From contig NW_006763293.1 in the NCBI RefSeq assembly GCF_000218685.1, positions 2,415,968 to 2,479,967 on the forward strand: a stretch of 64,000 bases of DNA. Reading direction: 5' to 3'. Every line of letters starts with the position of its first letter. Position 1 is the stretch's first letter. The position numbers and the translations under genes are program-made. The stretch comes from Serpula lacrymans var. lacrymans S7.9 (Eukaryota > Basidiomycota > Agaricomycetes > Boletales > Serpulaceae). Below, one piece after another: positions 12,632 through 24,165 of the stretch. The notes beneath the pieces were generated by a model. It saw only the letters and a list, made by a program, of their open reading frames with translations. It ran no database searches and was not told where the DNA came from.

Positions 12632-15600
12632 CTAAGCCGTCTTCGGTTCTTTGTACAGTTTAAGGAGGAGGGAGCTGCAAACTACGGATACAGACCTGAG
12701 AAAAGAGGTCAGTACTGAGAATGTACAGCAATAAAAGGAAGCTTACGATAAAGCCATCGCTAACGAGGCCCACACAGGGTCTAGCCGAGCATGTCCAGCA
12801 GGGTAGATGACGCCAGCAGCGACAGGCAATGCAATGAGATTATAAACAAGTGCCCATAACTAGATGCATAAGTTATATTTTTTCATGCGCTTCCGTTGAA
12901 AGACAAACTTACGAAATTAAGTTTGACACGGTTGAACACTTTTCGTGAGAGGTCGCTCAGCGTAAGTAGACTTTGAAGGTCTGATGAAACCAAGATGAAG
13001 GAAGCACTCGAGAGAGCAACATCGCCTAGTAAACGTAAACATTAGATCAAAGTGCATGGTGAAAGTCAAAGTAATTTATACTTACTTCCTGAGCCGATGG
13101 CAATACCAACATCACTGGCGGCTAAAGCCTACACAATTCTACTTGAGTCATATGCCCGTGAGCAAAATGAGAATAGAAACTCACTGGTGCATCATTTATG
13201 CCATCGCCTACCATTGCTACCACACAACGATCGTTCAACCTTCGCTTGAGATTGGTGGTGAAGAAAGTTTGCCATCTTGGCAAAGTTCTCTTCGTCCCAT
13301 TTTGCTGTAAATGTCGAATGCCTTCTGCCTACAGAACAGTTAGAATGATGAATCGACTGTTATTCACTATGAAATACCTTCTCATGTGGGAGAACGCCAG
13401 CAATAACATTCGTAGCTGGGATACCGACAGTCTGCGCAACAGCTTTGGCTGTGACCTCGTTGTCCCCTGAGATCATCCAAGTGCCTATGCCTTGATCCTG
13501 CAGGCATCGTACGATTGCTTTCGCCTCTGGTCTGAGTGGGTCGGACACCGAAAAGATGGCAGCGACGCGGAAATGACTCTCCTCTTCACTTCGCTCCTTG
13601 ATGGCGAGTAAGATAACACTCTTCGCCTCCGTCTTCCAAACTTCTAGCTTCTGGGAGATGAAGTCATTAATCATGACATCGTGTTCATACATCCAAGCTT
13701 CGTTGCCAATTATGGCCGAGCATTCGAGCCCATCGAAGTCGGCACTCAGACCCCTTCCTGGCACTTCTTCGAATGCAGATCCAGAGATAGACGAAGCTCC
13801 TTCAGCTCCGCAATAGTGTCTGACGGCTGTTCCTAGTGGGTGAGATGAAGCAGACTCTAGTTCAGATGCTATACCGAGAACAGTGCCTCGGTTCCATCGA
13901 GAACTCCCATCGGAGCCTTGGAAGACGACTTCACAATCTGCAACACGAGGCTCTCCTCCTTCCGTAAGCGTTCCTGTTTTGTCGAATACGACTATGTCGA
14001 GCTGCGCCATTTCTTGGAATGCCTCTCCTCCTCCACGTGCGAGGATACCATACTTGGCTGCTAAGCCAGAGCCGACCAGTAGTGCAGTGGGAGCTGCAAG
14101 ACCGATTCCACACGGACAGGCGACAACGAAGACTGCTATAGCGAACTCGAAGGACCAAACAGCTATAAAGAACACAAAAGGGGTCAATTCCTCATTCGGT
14201 CTTAAAGCTATATTAACAACTTACTCCAGCCACCAACAGCAATGTTGAGGTAATCGCTAGGAAGGGCCCCGCTGAGACCCAAGGAGAGCCAGATTACCCA
14301 AGTAATGACGGCAAGTAATGTCACCGCCGGTACGAAGAAACCCGTGATGATATCGGCAATTCGCTCAATGGGAGCACGTCGCGTCTGTCCTTCGCGAACA
14401 ACTTTTACGATATGATCAAGCCTAGTTAAGGGGCATTAACGATGAAGTCAGGACTATCGATGGGGAATCTTACATTGTGATACCACCAATAGTATCGATC
14501 TTAACGTCAACAACAGTCGACTTGTTAACGGTACCCAAAAATACCCTATCACCTGTTTTCTTCTTCACTAGTCGCGATTCTCCAGTCAGGGAACTTTCGT
14601 CAAAAGCTCCGTCAGAGCTCGAGACGATGATCCCATCCGCTGGCGGTGTTGCCCCATGTAGCACACGGACGACATCACCCACTTCCAGAAAATCAACGTT
14701 GACCTTCGAAGCGACGAAACCTGGCTGCGTCGATAAGACACCACCATCAGAAGTAGGATCCCCCTTTTCTAAATCTGCTGAGTCAGTTTCGCCTTTAGAT
14801 GATGGGGTAGGAGGAGAAATGAGATCCGAGGAGGTTTTCGGGGCGATGAGAAGCGCTTCTGTAGGACGAAGGGATCCCAAGGCAGTAATCGCGTCTGCTG
14901 TTCGAGCTTTACTATATGCCTCCAGGAAACGACCTGTACCATGCGTCAGACTTACACTGGATCAAGCAGTCCCGCACAGCTACTCACCAGCTAACAAAAA
15001 CATAGTCAAAAATACCACAGAATCAAAGTAGGTGGTAGTTTGCCCAACCCCATTAGGTGACGGATGTTGAGATGCGGAAAGGGCTAACAGTGCGATGGAT
15101 GAAAAATATGCCACAGAGACACCAGTAGACACCTAGACAGAATATGAATGGTTGATGAATGCCAGCGTAAATGAAACTTACCAAAAGGTTCATGCTACCA
15201 AAGCGAGTAAAGCGCTTTATAATAGGTGTCGTGCTCCCCTTTCTCCAAAGTGCTTTTATTTCCCTGATGCTTCTCCTATGGAACAATCCTGCACTGTAGA
15301 ACATAACCGGTGTAGCCAGGAAGAACATAGCCCATTGCAGCCTTGAAGCATTTCCATTCCACATAGGTTCCAGGAGGTAGCGTTTAGAACTGTTACTGCT
15401 CTTGATAAGGCTCATGTATACCACGCCAATTATGAACGTTGGAATGGCAGTTATGACAGCAAAAACGAGGCGTTGCAGCAAAGCGTTCTGCTCGCGAACT
15501 TGCATCGTTCGTGTGCGCTGCTCGAGAGAGGGGGGGCGGTAAACAGAAATCTTGAAATAGGTAGGTTCGACCGAGGTTATGGCGGACACGATATTACGTA

Positions 15601-16676
15601 TTGTAAACGACGGAAGCGACGGCTTGTAGGAAAGCTCGAGGATGGGGTCATTATAATCCGTAAGAGATTTGATGAATGTTATCTCTGGGCTAAGCTTCTC
15701 GAGAGAGCTCATGATCTTTCCCGGACAATGCCTACAAGGTGGTCAATCATGATAGTTTAAGAGCGATAGTGCGACTTACTGGCAAAACATTCCATCTACG
15801 CGCAGAGATATGGTGCGTGATCCATCTGTGACTTCATCTTCATTATCTGCATGCGAAACAGGTTCTACCTTGATTACTTCTCCCTCAAAACCACAGTCGT
15901 CTATTGTTTCAGTCACGAGGTTAATGGTTTCCTTGCAGTCCACGACAACGCTGGCGGAATTTCCCAGAAGATTTACCGTGACTTCAGATACGCCGGATAA
16001 TTGTGAGACCATCTCCGTAATTGTGCCAGAACAAGAAGAACAAGTCATGCCCCCAACGGAAAGAGTGACACGGTAAGGACCATAATCAGGACTTTTATTG
16101 GACGGCGATGTAGATGGGATCGGTGGAGATGGCAGAGAATCGGAAGATTGCTTCTCTGCGCTGATATAAAATACATCTCGGTCTTGCGGCGGATGAATAG
16201 TATCATCAGAGTGCAGGCCGGCATTGTGCCGCTCGGGAATGAGAGCAACGTTGTCGGCAGAGGCGATATCCATTTCCCGACACGCAGAACACTGCTGTAT
16301 GTGCTTCTTCCGCTTTCCGGAAAGGAGTGAGCTGACACCAGATATCTTCCTTCCACGTAAGGGCCCTTCAGGTTGTGGAGTGGGCACTGACACATCGAAA
16401 CCTGCTTCTTCGAGCGTCGTTTGCATTGCATCGTAAGTCAGCTCTGGAGAGTGATGGACTGTCACAGATTGAGATACGATGGAAACGGTTACTGAGAACG
16501 GAGGTGGAGACGATGATGCCAAAGCATCTTCGATTGTATGGACACAACTGAAAGAAAGGGGATAATGTAAGCGAATATATATAAGGGCGTTATCGACGAA
16601 CGACTTGCCTACTGCAATGCAGATTGGTGATGAGGATGGTTGATACCATCTGCGATCTGTTGACGTGTAAAGCCAT
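12632..16676 (-). CDS. Copper-transporting P1B-type ATPase (Ccc2/ATP7 type)
   Basis: Pumps Cu(I) into the secretory pathway for cuproenzymes such as laccases and multicopper ferroxidases. The start ATG is 16676. Three N-terminal heavy-metal-associated domains carry CxxC: LHCSSCVHTIEDAL (split by a GC-AG intron), GGMTCSSCSGTI, and GMFCQHC (split by an intron near 15735-15780). A further CSAC lies in the linker between domains 1 and 2. Downstream are ESSLTGESRLV (actuator), VVACPCGIGLAAPTA (CPC in the transport helix), VVFDKTGTLTEGG (phosphorylated Asp), SSHPLGTA (the HP motif), MISGDNEVTAKAVA and VAMVGDGINDAPALA. The final helices have YNLIALPVAAG and a MALSS joint as in copper pumps. An intron precedes the last exon, which ends LYKEPKTA at 12632. 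The CPC, YN and MxxSS signatures argue for Cu(I) rather than Zn/Cd. Yeast Ccc2 has two metal-binding domains; this has three. Confidence 0.94.
16548..16608 (-). other. GC-AG intron inside the first CxxC of the copper ATPase
   Basis: A 61-nt intron with donor AG|GCAAGT and acceptor TTTCAG. Using GC at 16608-16607 as donor restores the frame and yields C-S-S-C (TGC AGT AG|T TGT). The only nearby GT (GTAGGC) would break the frame. The intron is phase 2. Confidence 0.8.
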
Positions 16677-17195
16677 GGTGCCAACAGACGTTACCTGGTA
16701 AAATTTACAGGGTTCAGGTTGAGTAAAATTTAAGTTGAGGCTGCGGGGGCAGAGGGTGGGGTGAAACGGGGGGATTTAAGTAAGTGAAGTTGGGAGTTGC
16801 GAGAAAGGATGGTGCAATATATACTGTTGATCCCGAAATAAAATAACTCATGGTCATTATCCGCATCTTGCGTCAACCGTCATCCAAAAAATGCCTCACC
16901 ACAGCCACTGAGCAGCACAATTGCCTCGCCATAGCCGATGACCAATCAGTTACCAATATTCCGAATATGTAATGCTCGGTGCATATACTCGGCAAGACAG
17001 GAGAGCCGCTGACTGGGGATTGCCTTATCGGGCAGCGTGCCATATCAGATCCTGCACGCTGGCTCCGTCGTGTCCTGCTTTTTTGTGCTGGTCTGCGATT
17101 CAGCAAGCTTGCTTCCACTCCATCTCTTGTCTTTTCTACCACTTTCTCGTCTTGTCTGGTGCACATATCTCCGCCAAGCAAAAGAAAAAAAATTC
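16677..17195. promoter_or_regulatory. Divergent promoter region, copper ATPase / Vip1
   Basis: A 519-bp spacer between divergent starts. A CCAAT box is at 16942-16946 on the plus strand, about 250 bp before the Vip1 start, and a TATA-like AATATATA lies near 16816-16823. A pyrimidine-rich tract (about 17065-17165) just before the Vip1 start looks like the usual fungal transcription start zone. Confidence 0.5.
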
Positions 17196-20100
17196 ATGGC
17201 ACCCTGGGATAGACAATCGCGAATTTCGGCCTTCTTTAACTCCCCAGAACGGGCATCTCCTCGTTCTAGTTCCATTCTCACAAGGTCCTCTTCCCGCTCT
17301 TCTATTGGCTCAGACCAAACTGCAGCACATGAAAATAACAAACCGCCTGTTATCCTCGGCATTTGTGCCATGGATGTCAAGGCAAGATCCAAGGCAATGA
17401 GGGAAATACTCACTCGCCTAGTTGAAAGAGCCCGAGGAGCAATCGAAGTGAAAGTTTTCGGAGACAAGGTTATCTTGGACGAAGGTATGCAAATCGCTAC
17501 TCTTCTTGTGTGAACCCTTTACGACGTGCGATACCACGTATCAGATGTCGAAAATTGGCCTCGATGCGACGTCCTCATATCGTTCTTCTCCACTGATTTC
17601 CCTCTAGACAAAGCTATATCTTATGTCAAGCTACGCAGTCCCTTTTGTATTAATGATCTGCCTCCACAAGCTCTCCTCTGGGATCGTCGTCTCGTCGGTG
17701 CCCTTCTAGATCACCTTCAAGTACCTACACCGAAGCGGTTAGAGGTCTCTCGAGATGGTGGTCCAAAAGTCGACGAAGACCTCAGGATTTCCATGAAAAA
17801 TAAACTCGGTGTCGACCTTGGAGGCTTCCAGGTCACTCCTGAGGTATCTATTCGCGAAGATGGAGATGCCATCATCATAGATGGTCAAGTACTAGAAAAG
17901 CCTTTCGTGGAAAAACCTGTTAGTGGCGAGGATCACAACGTGTACATATATTTCCGAGGTGGAGGCGGCCGCCGCTTGTTTAGAAAAGTATGTATTACAT
18001 TGGTCGTTAACCGCATATTACTTATCATTCACAGGTAGGAAACAAGTCAAGTGATCTCGATGCGAATTTACACCATCCTAGGACCGATGGCTCTTACATC
18101 TATGAAGAATTTATAGACGTTGATAACTCGGAAGATATCAAAGTTTACACGGTTGGTAAGGAGTATTTCCATGCAGAAACACGAAAGTCCCCTGTTGTCG
18201 ATGGGGTCGTGAGACGAAATACAGAAGGCAAAGAGATCCGGTGTGTTGGCATCTATCTCGCTCTTTATTTGTTCTCACCCCATCTTTCACACAGTTTTAT
18301 CACTCATCTCAGCGAACAGGAAAAGTCCTGGGCTGCCAAGATATGTCAAGGATTTGGACAAAATGTATGCGGCTTTGATATGCTAAGATGTAACAACGGA
18401 GAAAGAAGTCAGATCATTGACGTGAATGGGTGGAGCTTTGTCAAAGGCAACGAGTCATACTATGGTAATTATCAACTCTTCAGCGCGCTGAAATCAGTGT
18501 TTCCGTAGCCCTTTCGTGTTAACGTGTTTAATCATATAGATCGAGCTGCCGAAATCCTTGCCTCTCTTTGTGTCCGCGTATCTTCCTCTCCGGACAGACC
18601 GCTTCCAGCGGCCGACCTCACCTCCCAAGAATCCTCCACCTGGCTACTCAAAGCCAATGTAACTGTATTCAGGCACGCTGATCGCACCCCAAAGCAAAAA
18701 CTGAAATTCAGTTTCCCCATCGGAGAAGTCTGGACTCGCCCTTTCGTCAAATTACTTAACGGCGAAAAGGAGGAGATTATCCTAAGAGAGCAAACGCAAC
18801 TGAAATTAGTTGCTTTGGCTGTGGGGGAGGCAAAGTCTCTCGGAGCGAACGGAGAGGACCTTGCCAAATTGACGCAGCTTAACACCGCATTGTCCAGTAA
18901 GATCGATTTGCCCGGAACTAAAGCACAGTTGAAGCCCGTATATTCAAAACGACATGCCGGACAAGTAAGAAGGTTGACAAAACTAACATTGGTCTTCAAA
19001 TGGGGCGGGGAAGTAAGTGAACATTTGAAAATTATGATTCGAGGTCCCTGATGTATTATACACAGTTTACTCATTCAGCTAGATATCAATCACGAGATTT
19101 GGGAGAGAATATGAAGAAAGATCTGTCAATCATGAGTAATACATCTTTCAATACACATCGCCGCGGTGCACTCATAAACCATCTTTCGTGCAGATAAGGA
19201 AGCACTGCAAAATGTTAAAGTCAGTAGATATTTCCTCTTCTGAAATCTAGATCTGATAATCGTTGTACCGATAGATATACACATCTTCTGAACGGCGTGT
19301 TATCGCATCAGCAGAGATATTTGCTGCTGCACTTTTAGAACCTCAACATCCGTCTTACTCGGCCCCTTCATCCACGCCTAGCTCTCGTACTTCCCGCTCT
19401 TCTAGTGATGGCCTCTCCATCAATGGCGGTGCTCTCCCTAAGAATGGACAACAAACTCTACCTCTGGCTCTTATTATTCGGAAAGACCTTCTGGACGATT
19501 CTAATGCTGCCAAAGATCTCATGGACGATGTGAAAAAAAGGCTCAAGATATTGCTGAGGCCTGGAGAGCCCGAGAAGAGGCCGGAATTGACCTGGCCCAA
19601 AAGCATGAAAAAGGAGCCTGTTGAGGTGGTCAAGGTCTGCGCTTTGTTTTTTCGATAATTATCATCTTTACCGTTTATCCGCTTCACAGGAAGTGATAGA
19701 GCTCCTGAGCTCTTTTAGAGCTATCATGAAGCGAAATTTTGAGACTATGGACGTTGATAAGATACAGGAACGATGGTATGCATATAAATAAAATTCAAAT
19801 TACAGATTACATGACTAAAGTGGTTTAGGTGCTGCGGTGATGAGCCTTGGCTGTTCCGGGAACGATGGGAGAAGTTATTTGAAGACTTCTGTGATGTTGA
19901 ACAAAAGAAATTCGATCCTTCTCGTGTAAGTAACGTCCCAGTGATGCAGTGCAACGTATCAATATCATTACACAGGTATCAGAGCTCTACGACACCATCA
20001 AATACTGCGCATTACATCATCGCACCTTTCTGTTTTCTATTTTCGATGAGAATATAGGCATGGGAAAAGATCATCGAGGTCAGGATCGGAAGTTGCATGA

Positions 20101-21017
20101 ACTCTATGGGCGAGCAAAGGCACTGTTCGACCTAGTTGCACCTCAAGAGTATGGGATTGAGCCAGATGAGAAGTAAGTTCTATTGTAGCTTCATCTACTA
20201 ACATGTGTTCAACATATGGTGCGAACAGAGAGGAAATTGGTGTTCTCACATCCTTGCCTCTTCTGCGGAAGGTTGTGGAAGACTTGGAGGCTGCTCGGAA
20301 CAACGGCGGCAGTTCTTTGACGCTCTATTTCACCAAAGAAAGTCATATACACACCTTGATGAATCTTGTACTACACTCTGGTCTACCCATTGCCAACCGA
20401 CGAATACCGGAGCTTGACTACTGTGTATGTAATATCACACCGTCCTTTGACGTACTTTTCGCTAACACCCTTGTAATCGATTCAGTCCCACATAACGTAA
20501 ATTCACCGCACTTTCGAGGAGTTCATAATACTGATACCCTATATGTGCAGCTTTGAACTATATGAGCGCAATTTCGGTCGCGGGAAGTCCGATAAAGAAT
20601 ACTCCATCAGACTTTCATTGAGTGAAGGCGCACACTCTTCTAATGTGCTTGATTCAACCCTGGATGCACGGCACTCCTTGAATGTGCAACCACGAAGGTG
20701 ACTAATTTCAAACATTTGTTTTCTGCAGGATATTTACGGGTATATCGTGTGTACAGAAAACTCACACAACACTTACCTTATATTCTTGTAATTGAAAAGC
20801 TTTCAAAACATTTTGGTAGAATGACCGAGGTATGTGGTCATTCAGCACTCTTCAATGGTATGAATCATGTCTAACTCGTTGCTTTTTTGGAATCCAGGAT
20901 GAAGACACTGGCACAGATACCCCTTTCGAGACAATCCAACCTCTTCACCCGCTCCGCGTACCAGTCAGAATCAACAATGACAGTAGTAGTGACGACCCCG
21001 GACAAGACGCCAGTTAG
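17196..21017 (+). CDS. Diphosphoinositol pentakisphosphate kinase/phosphatase (Vip1/Asp1)
   Basis: Bifunctional enzyme that adds the 1-beta-phosphate to inositol hexakisphosphate and can remove it, tuning phosphate signalling and, in fission yeast, microtubule and polarity control. The start at 17196 gives a short Ser-rich leader, then the ATP-grasp kinase domain: [66 protein letters not shown], later [20 protein letters not shown] and [18 protein letters not shown] histidine acid phosphatase domain follows: [15 protein letters not shown] (RHADRTP motif), [49 protein letters not shown] and [13 protein letters not shown], whose His would be the second catalytic histidine. The last exon ends DDPGQDAS at 21017. 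At least ten introns. Both active sites appear intact. Confidence 0.94.
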
Positions 21018-21148
21018 AATACATACAAATACGGAGCCGGATCGCTAACTTTTCGATGGAGATGTTTTGGTTTATCTTGGGACTTCAGATAGATTACACT
21101 ACTATGTATCGTATTCAACTTTGAGGATGAATGCTGTTTCCACATTGT

Positions 21149-22074
21149 TCATTCTGTCTCAGTATTCCATTCACTAATTCCTAGTTTGGTTCGTAAAGCA
21201 TTTAGCTGATCAGGTTTCGTCTCGCTAAAACGTAGCGAGTCCTTGTTTTTGACTGTGTCGAAAAGCGTGGAGGCAGATCGAGAGAGCTCAGATGATTGGT
21301 TCGCCAAGGCTGCGAAAGAAGATGTCGTATCATGGTACCTAGTATGAGCCGTGCAAACAATCAAGATATGCACAGTAACAGTGAATAGGGGACGTCTTAC
21401 AATCTGAGGATGTTCATCAGTAAACACGCGCTTTGAAATTGGGGCTAACTCACTTGAAAGCTTCCTTGTTGAGGCAATCGACTTCTCTTATCTCGTCAAG
21501 GGCGTGCTTCTTGAAAGCAGCCTTTACCCAGTGAAGTACATCAAAGACGTGATGCTCCTTTGGTCTATGGTAAGGTAATCATGAGCCAACTGAAGCTTGC
21601 TTAATGCTCGACGATGTCTGACCTCCAGGGACGAAATCGAGGAGCCAAGTTAAAGAGGCGAGTTTGGGGTGAAATAAGAGGGTGAAAGATATCAGTGAGA
21701 AAGCGTACAGTCGGCGGACGTTCTGGATAGTCGCTTGGGAAAACCAGTTCAAACTTCAGCACAGAGTCGGCATAGTATCCTGGTTAACTCGTCATGAGCA
21801 CGTTGACACCTTATCCCGAGTTAAATGCCACCTCACCTTGATGGACGAAAAAGACAGCGCTCCAAGAAAGGACGTTTTCAGCTGAGGGAATGACATACAT
21901 CCCCAGAGGACAATGGCCACTGTGTCGCAAGGAAGCATATTCGAGTGATACAGCAGTTCGAGTGACTGGATTGACAGGGACTTCAGCAGCAGGGTTTATT
22001 GTTTTTGGGCGAGCTTTAGCTTTTGACGGTGGTCCTAAATCCATTGTAGGTGACGCGACAAGCCCACTAAACAT
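21149..22074 (-). CDS. FTS/AKTIP-like ubiquitin E2 variant (catalytically inactive)
   Basis: UBC-fold protein of the Fused-Toes type, which with Hook and FHIP links early endosomes to dynein in animals and filamentous fungi. The start is ATG 22074 (MFSGLVASPTMDLGPPSKAK). After a short tail the E2 fold begins: SLEYASLRHSGHCPLGMYVI, SWSAVFFVHQG, then by splicing YYADSVLKFELVFPSDYPER and FLTDIFHPLISPQT. The next exon reads HHVFDVLHWVKAAFKKHALD and EVDCLNKEAFK. The HPN motif is HPL, and no cysteine stands where the catalytic one should be, so it is a UEV. The CP-G-Y-V-PS opening and the FHPLI-P element match AKTIP rather than Mms2 or Tsg101. It ends LGISEWNTETE at 21149. About four short introns. 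The Hook link is inferred from the family. Confidence 0.85.
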
Positions 22075-22337
22075 CTTAGCGATTGATGTTTCTGATATGA
22101 CAGTTGTCTGCAGACCTGAGAATCTATACTGCAGCCGAGGCGATGAACTTGGATCTCTACTGTAATAACCGTTTACAGAGCTACTCCGCAGCCTGGAGTT
22201 GCTCCAGCTTAAAGTTGGTCCATGTGTGTGGCGGGCTGCCTAACGGAAATTTCCTGCTTTCGGCGCTACGCATAGGTCTGGGAGAATACGACAAGCAACC
22301 TGAGTGACTGTTTCACCCAAGTTGTCCTTTTACCACC
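22075..22337. promoter_or_regulatory. Short divergent promoter region, FTS / Isc1
   Basis: A 263-bp spacer between divergent start codons at 22074 (-) and 22338 (+), so both genes must take their core promoters from it. I see no clear TATA or CCAAT box. Confidence 0.4.
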
Positions 22338-23870
22338 ATGAGCGACACGGAAATAAAGGTGGCCAGCTTGAATTGTTGGTATGTCTGTTACTATTACTGC
22401 GGATGTCGTTAAAATCCTAACCACACGGATGCACTAGGGGGCTCAAATACGTTTCCAAGGATCGTCACGAACGCATTGCCGCCATAGCGAGTGTACTGGC
22501 GAAATCGGATTACAACGTAGTAGCCCTTCAAGAAATCTGGGTCGAGGCAGACTACGAGCACGTCCGACAAAGCGTTTCGAGTCGATTGCCACATGCGAAA
22601 CTTTTCCATAGGTATGTTGTCAACTACACCATCCCTTGTCCATAATCACGATATATTATGTAGCGGGGCACTTGGGGCAGGACTTGCTATCTTTACCTCA
22701 TGGCCCATCATAGCCACCAGTATTAACCCTTACTCCCTCAACGGTGAACCCACCGATGCACTCGGCGGGGATTGGTTTGTGGGTAAAGCCGCTGGTAGCG
22801 TTACAATATCACACCCAGTTCTAGGTCAGGTGCAAATATTCAATACACATGTGAGTTGGCATGGTATCTTCCATCTTTCACACCCTCAATAATCTTAGCT
22901 TTATGCCAGAGGAGGTGAGGATGGACCCGAGTACAATAGAACGCACAGACTAGTAAATGCATGGGAATTTGCTAAACTAACCAGGCAAGCGGCAGAGCTC
23001 GGACGATATGTTATTGCGGTAAGCTAAGCCGGATATTCATTCATTCTGAGACTAACCTATAAACAGGCTGGGGATTTCAATAGCATCCCAACAAGTGTTC
23101 CCATGACTGTAATTCGTGATTACACTGGTCTCCAAGATGCTTGGGCCACTACGCACCCTGATATCCTACCACCCACTCGTCACATTACTCCTCTCGAAGG
23201 CGTCGAATACTACGGGGTTACAGCTGATTCACCTCTTAACTCATACCGCGACAACAAACTGTCTTCCAATCGTCTAGTACGTCAATACCAAGGGAAACGT
23301 CTGGATTATATCCTTTTCCGACATCCCGTTCATAAATCGGCCCGTATACCTCAGTTAACGTGTAGAGACACCAAAGTTGTCTTCTCTGACTTTATCCCTG
23401 GAAACACTCATTCCTTCTCCGACCATTTTGGCGTTGAAGCTATCTTAGACATTCATACCCTCGCTGGAAACGATGAAAACACCGCCCCAGATGTCGCTAA
23501 ATACCCTGCAGAGGATATAACAGCTCCCTCCGAACTCACATTAGCTACTATTGATACTATGCTCTCAGCTCTGGCAACCAGTTACCGTCTATCACGCTAT
23601 CGCTCTCACAAAGAACTTAGGATATTCGCATTGTGTATCTTGCTACTTTTCGCCCTGATCACCGGATCTGCATGGATCCCCGTTCCATGGGCCAATCCCA
23701 TCTTCGTATTTTTCACCATTTTCATTGCCTGGTTGGCAACCACAATGCTCTACGAGGGATTTCTTTACGGGAACTGGGAACTCAAGGCTCTGCTCAATGT
23801 CATGGAAGAATTGGATTTATACAGAAGGAATATAAAGGTCCACGCAGACCTTCCGTTGGGAACTCAGTAA
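22338..23870 (+). CDS. Inositol phosphosphingolipid phospholipase C (Isc1/neutral sphingomyelinase)
   Basis: Hydrolyses inositol phosphosphingolipids to ceramides in the ER, outer mitochondrial membrane and plasma membrane. ATG 22338 starts MSDTEIKVASLNCWGLKYVS, the opening of the exonuclease-endonuclease-phosphatase fold with its metal-binding Asn. Next are NVVALQEIWVEADY (catalytic Glu), the P-loop-like loop LGAGLAIFTSWPI, GDWFVGKAAGS, NTHV, then AGDFNSIPTSVPM (Asp/Asn pair), LDYILFR and THSFSDHFGVEA (catalytic Asp-His). The C-terminus has two hydrophobic segments, FALCILLLFALITGSAWIPV and FFTIFIAWLATTML, as in Isc1 and nSMase2-type enzymes. It ends at 23870. Introns interrupt the N-terminal half; from 23103 on it is one exon. 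All expected catalytic residues are present. Confidence 0.93.
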
Positions 23871-24165
23871 ATAGTATATACTGGTTTGTATATTATTTGA
23901 TCATGTATGAAAATGATATCCAAGTCTGCATCCTCTGGGGGCGCATGGACCGTTGGAAAACACCGTTAGATAAAGCGCAACAATCATCAAATGACCAATG
24001 GGTCCGCAGAAATTGTCGTAGACAATTGTGATTTTCATACCCGGATCCTACGGGTCCATGAACAACACGACGAGTCTACATAAATATAGGTAGAATGCAT
24101 TGTTTTACAACATCTGAGACTGAGATCGTGAAATACCACAACCTGGTCAAATAAGCACCCAAGGG

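Noticed and set aside
12000..13000. Possible frameshift or decay at the ends of GCP3 and the copper ATPase
   Set aside because: The broken frames are explained by short canonical introns; the spliced C-termini match the families.
14477..15031. Plus-strand open frame of 184 codons
   Set aside because: Antisense to the actuator region of the copper ATPase, which carries LTGESRLV on the minus strand.
1..17000. Possible transporter or metal-resistance island (MFS plus copper ATPase)
   Set aside because: The two are 10 kb apart, separated by cytoskeletal housekeeping genes, and each is an ordinary fungal family; nothing links them.
18532..19074. Minus-strand open frame of 180 codons
   Set aside because: Antisense shadow of the Vip1 phosphatase domain with its RHADRTP motif.
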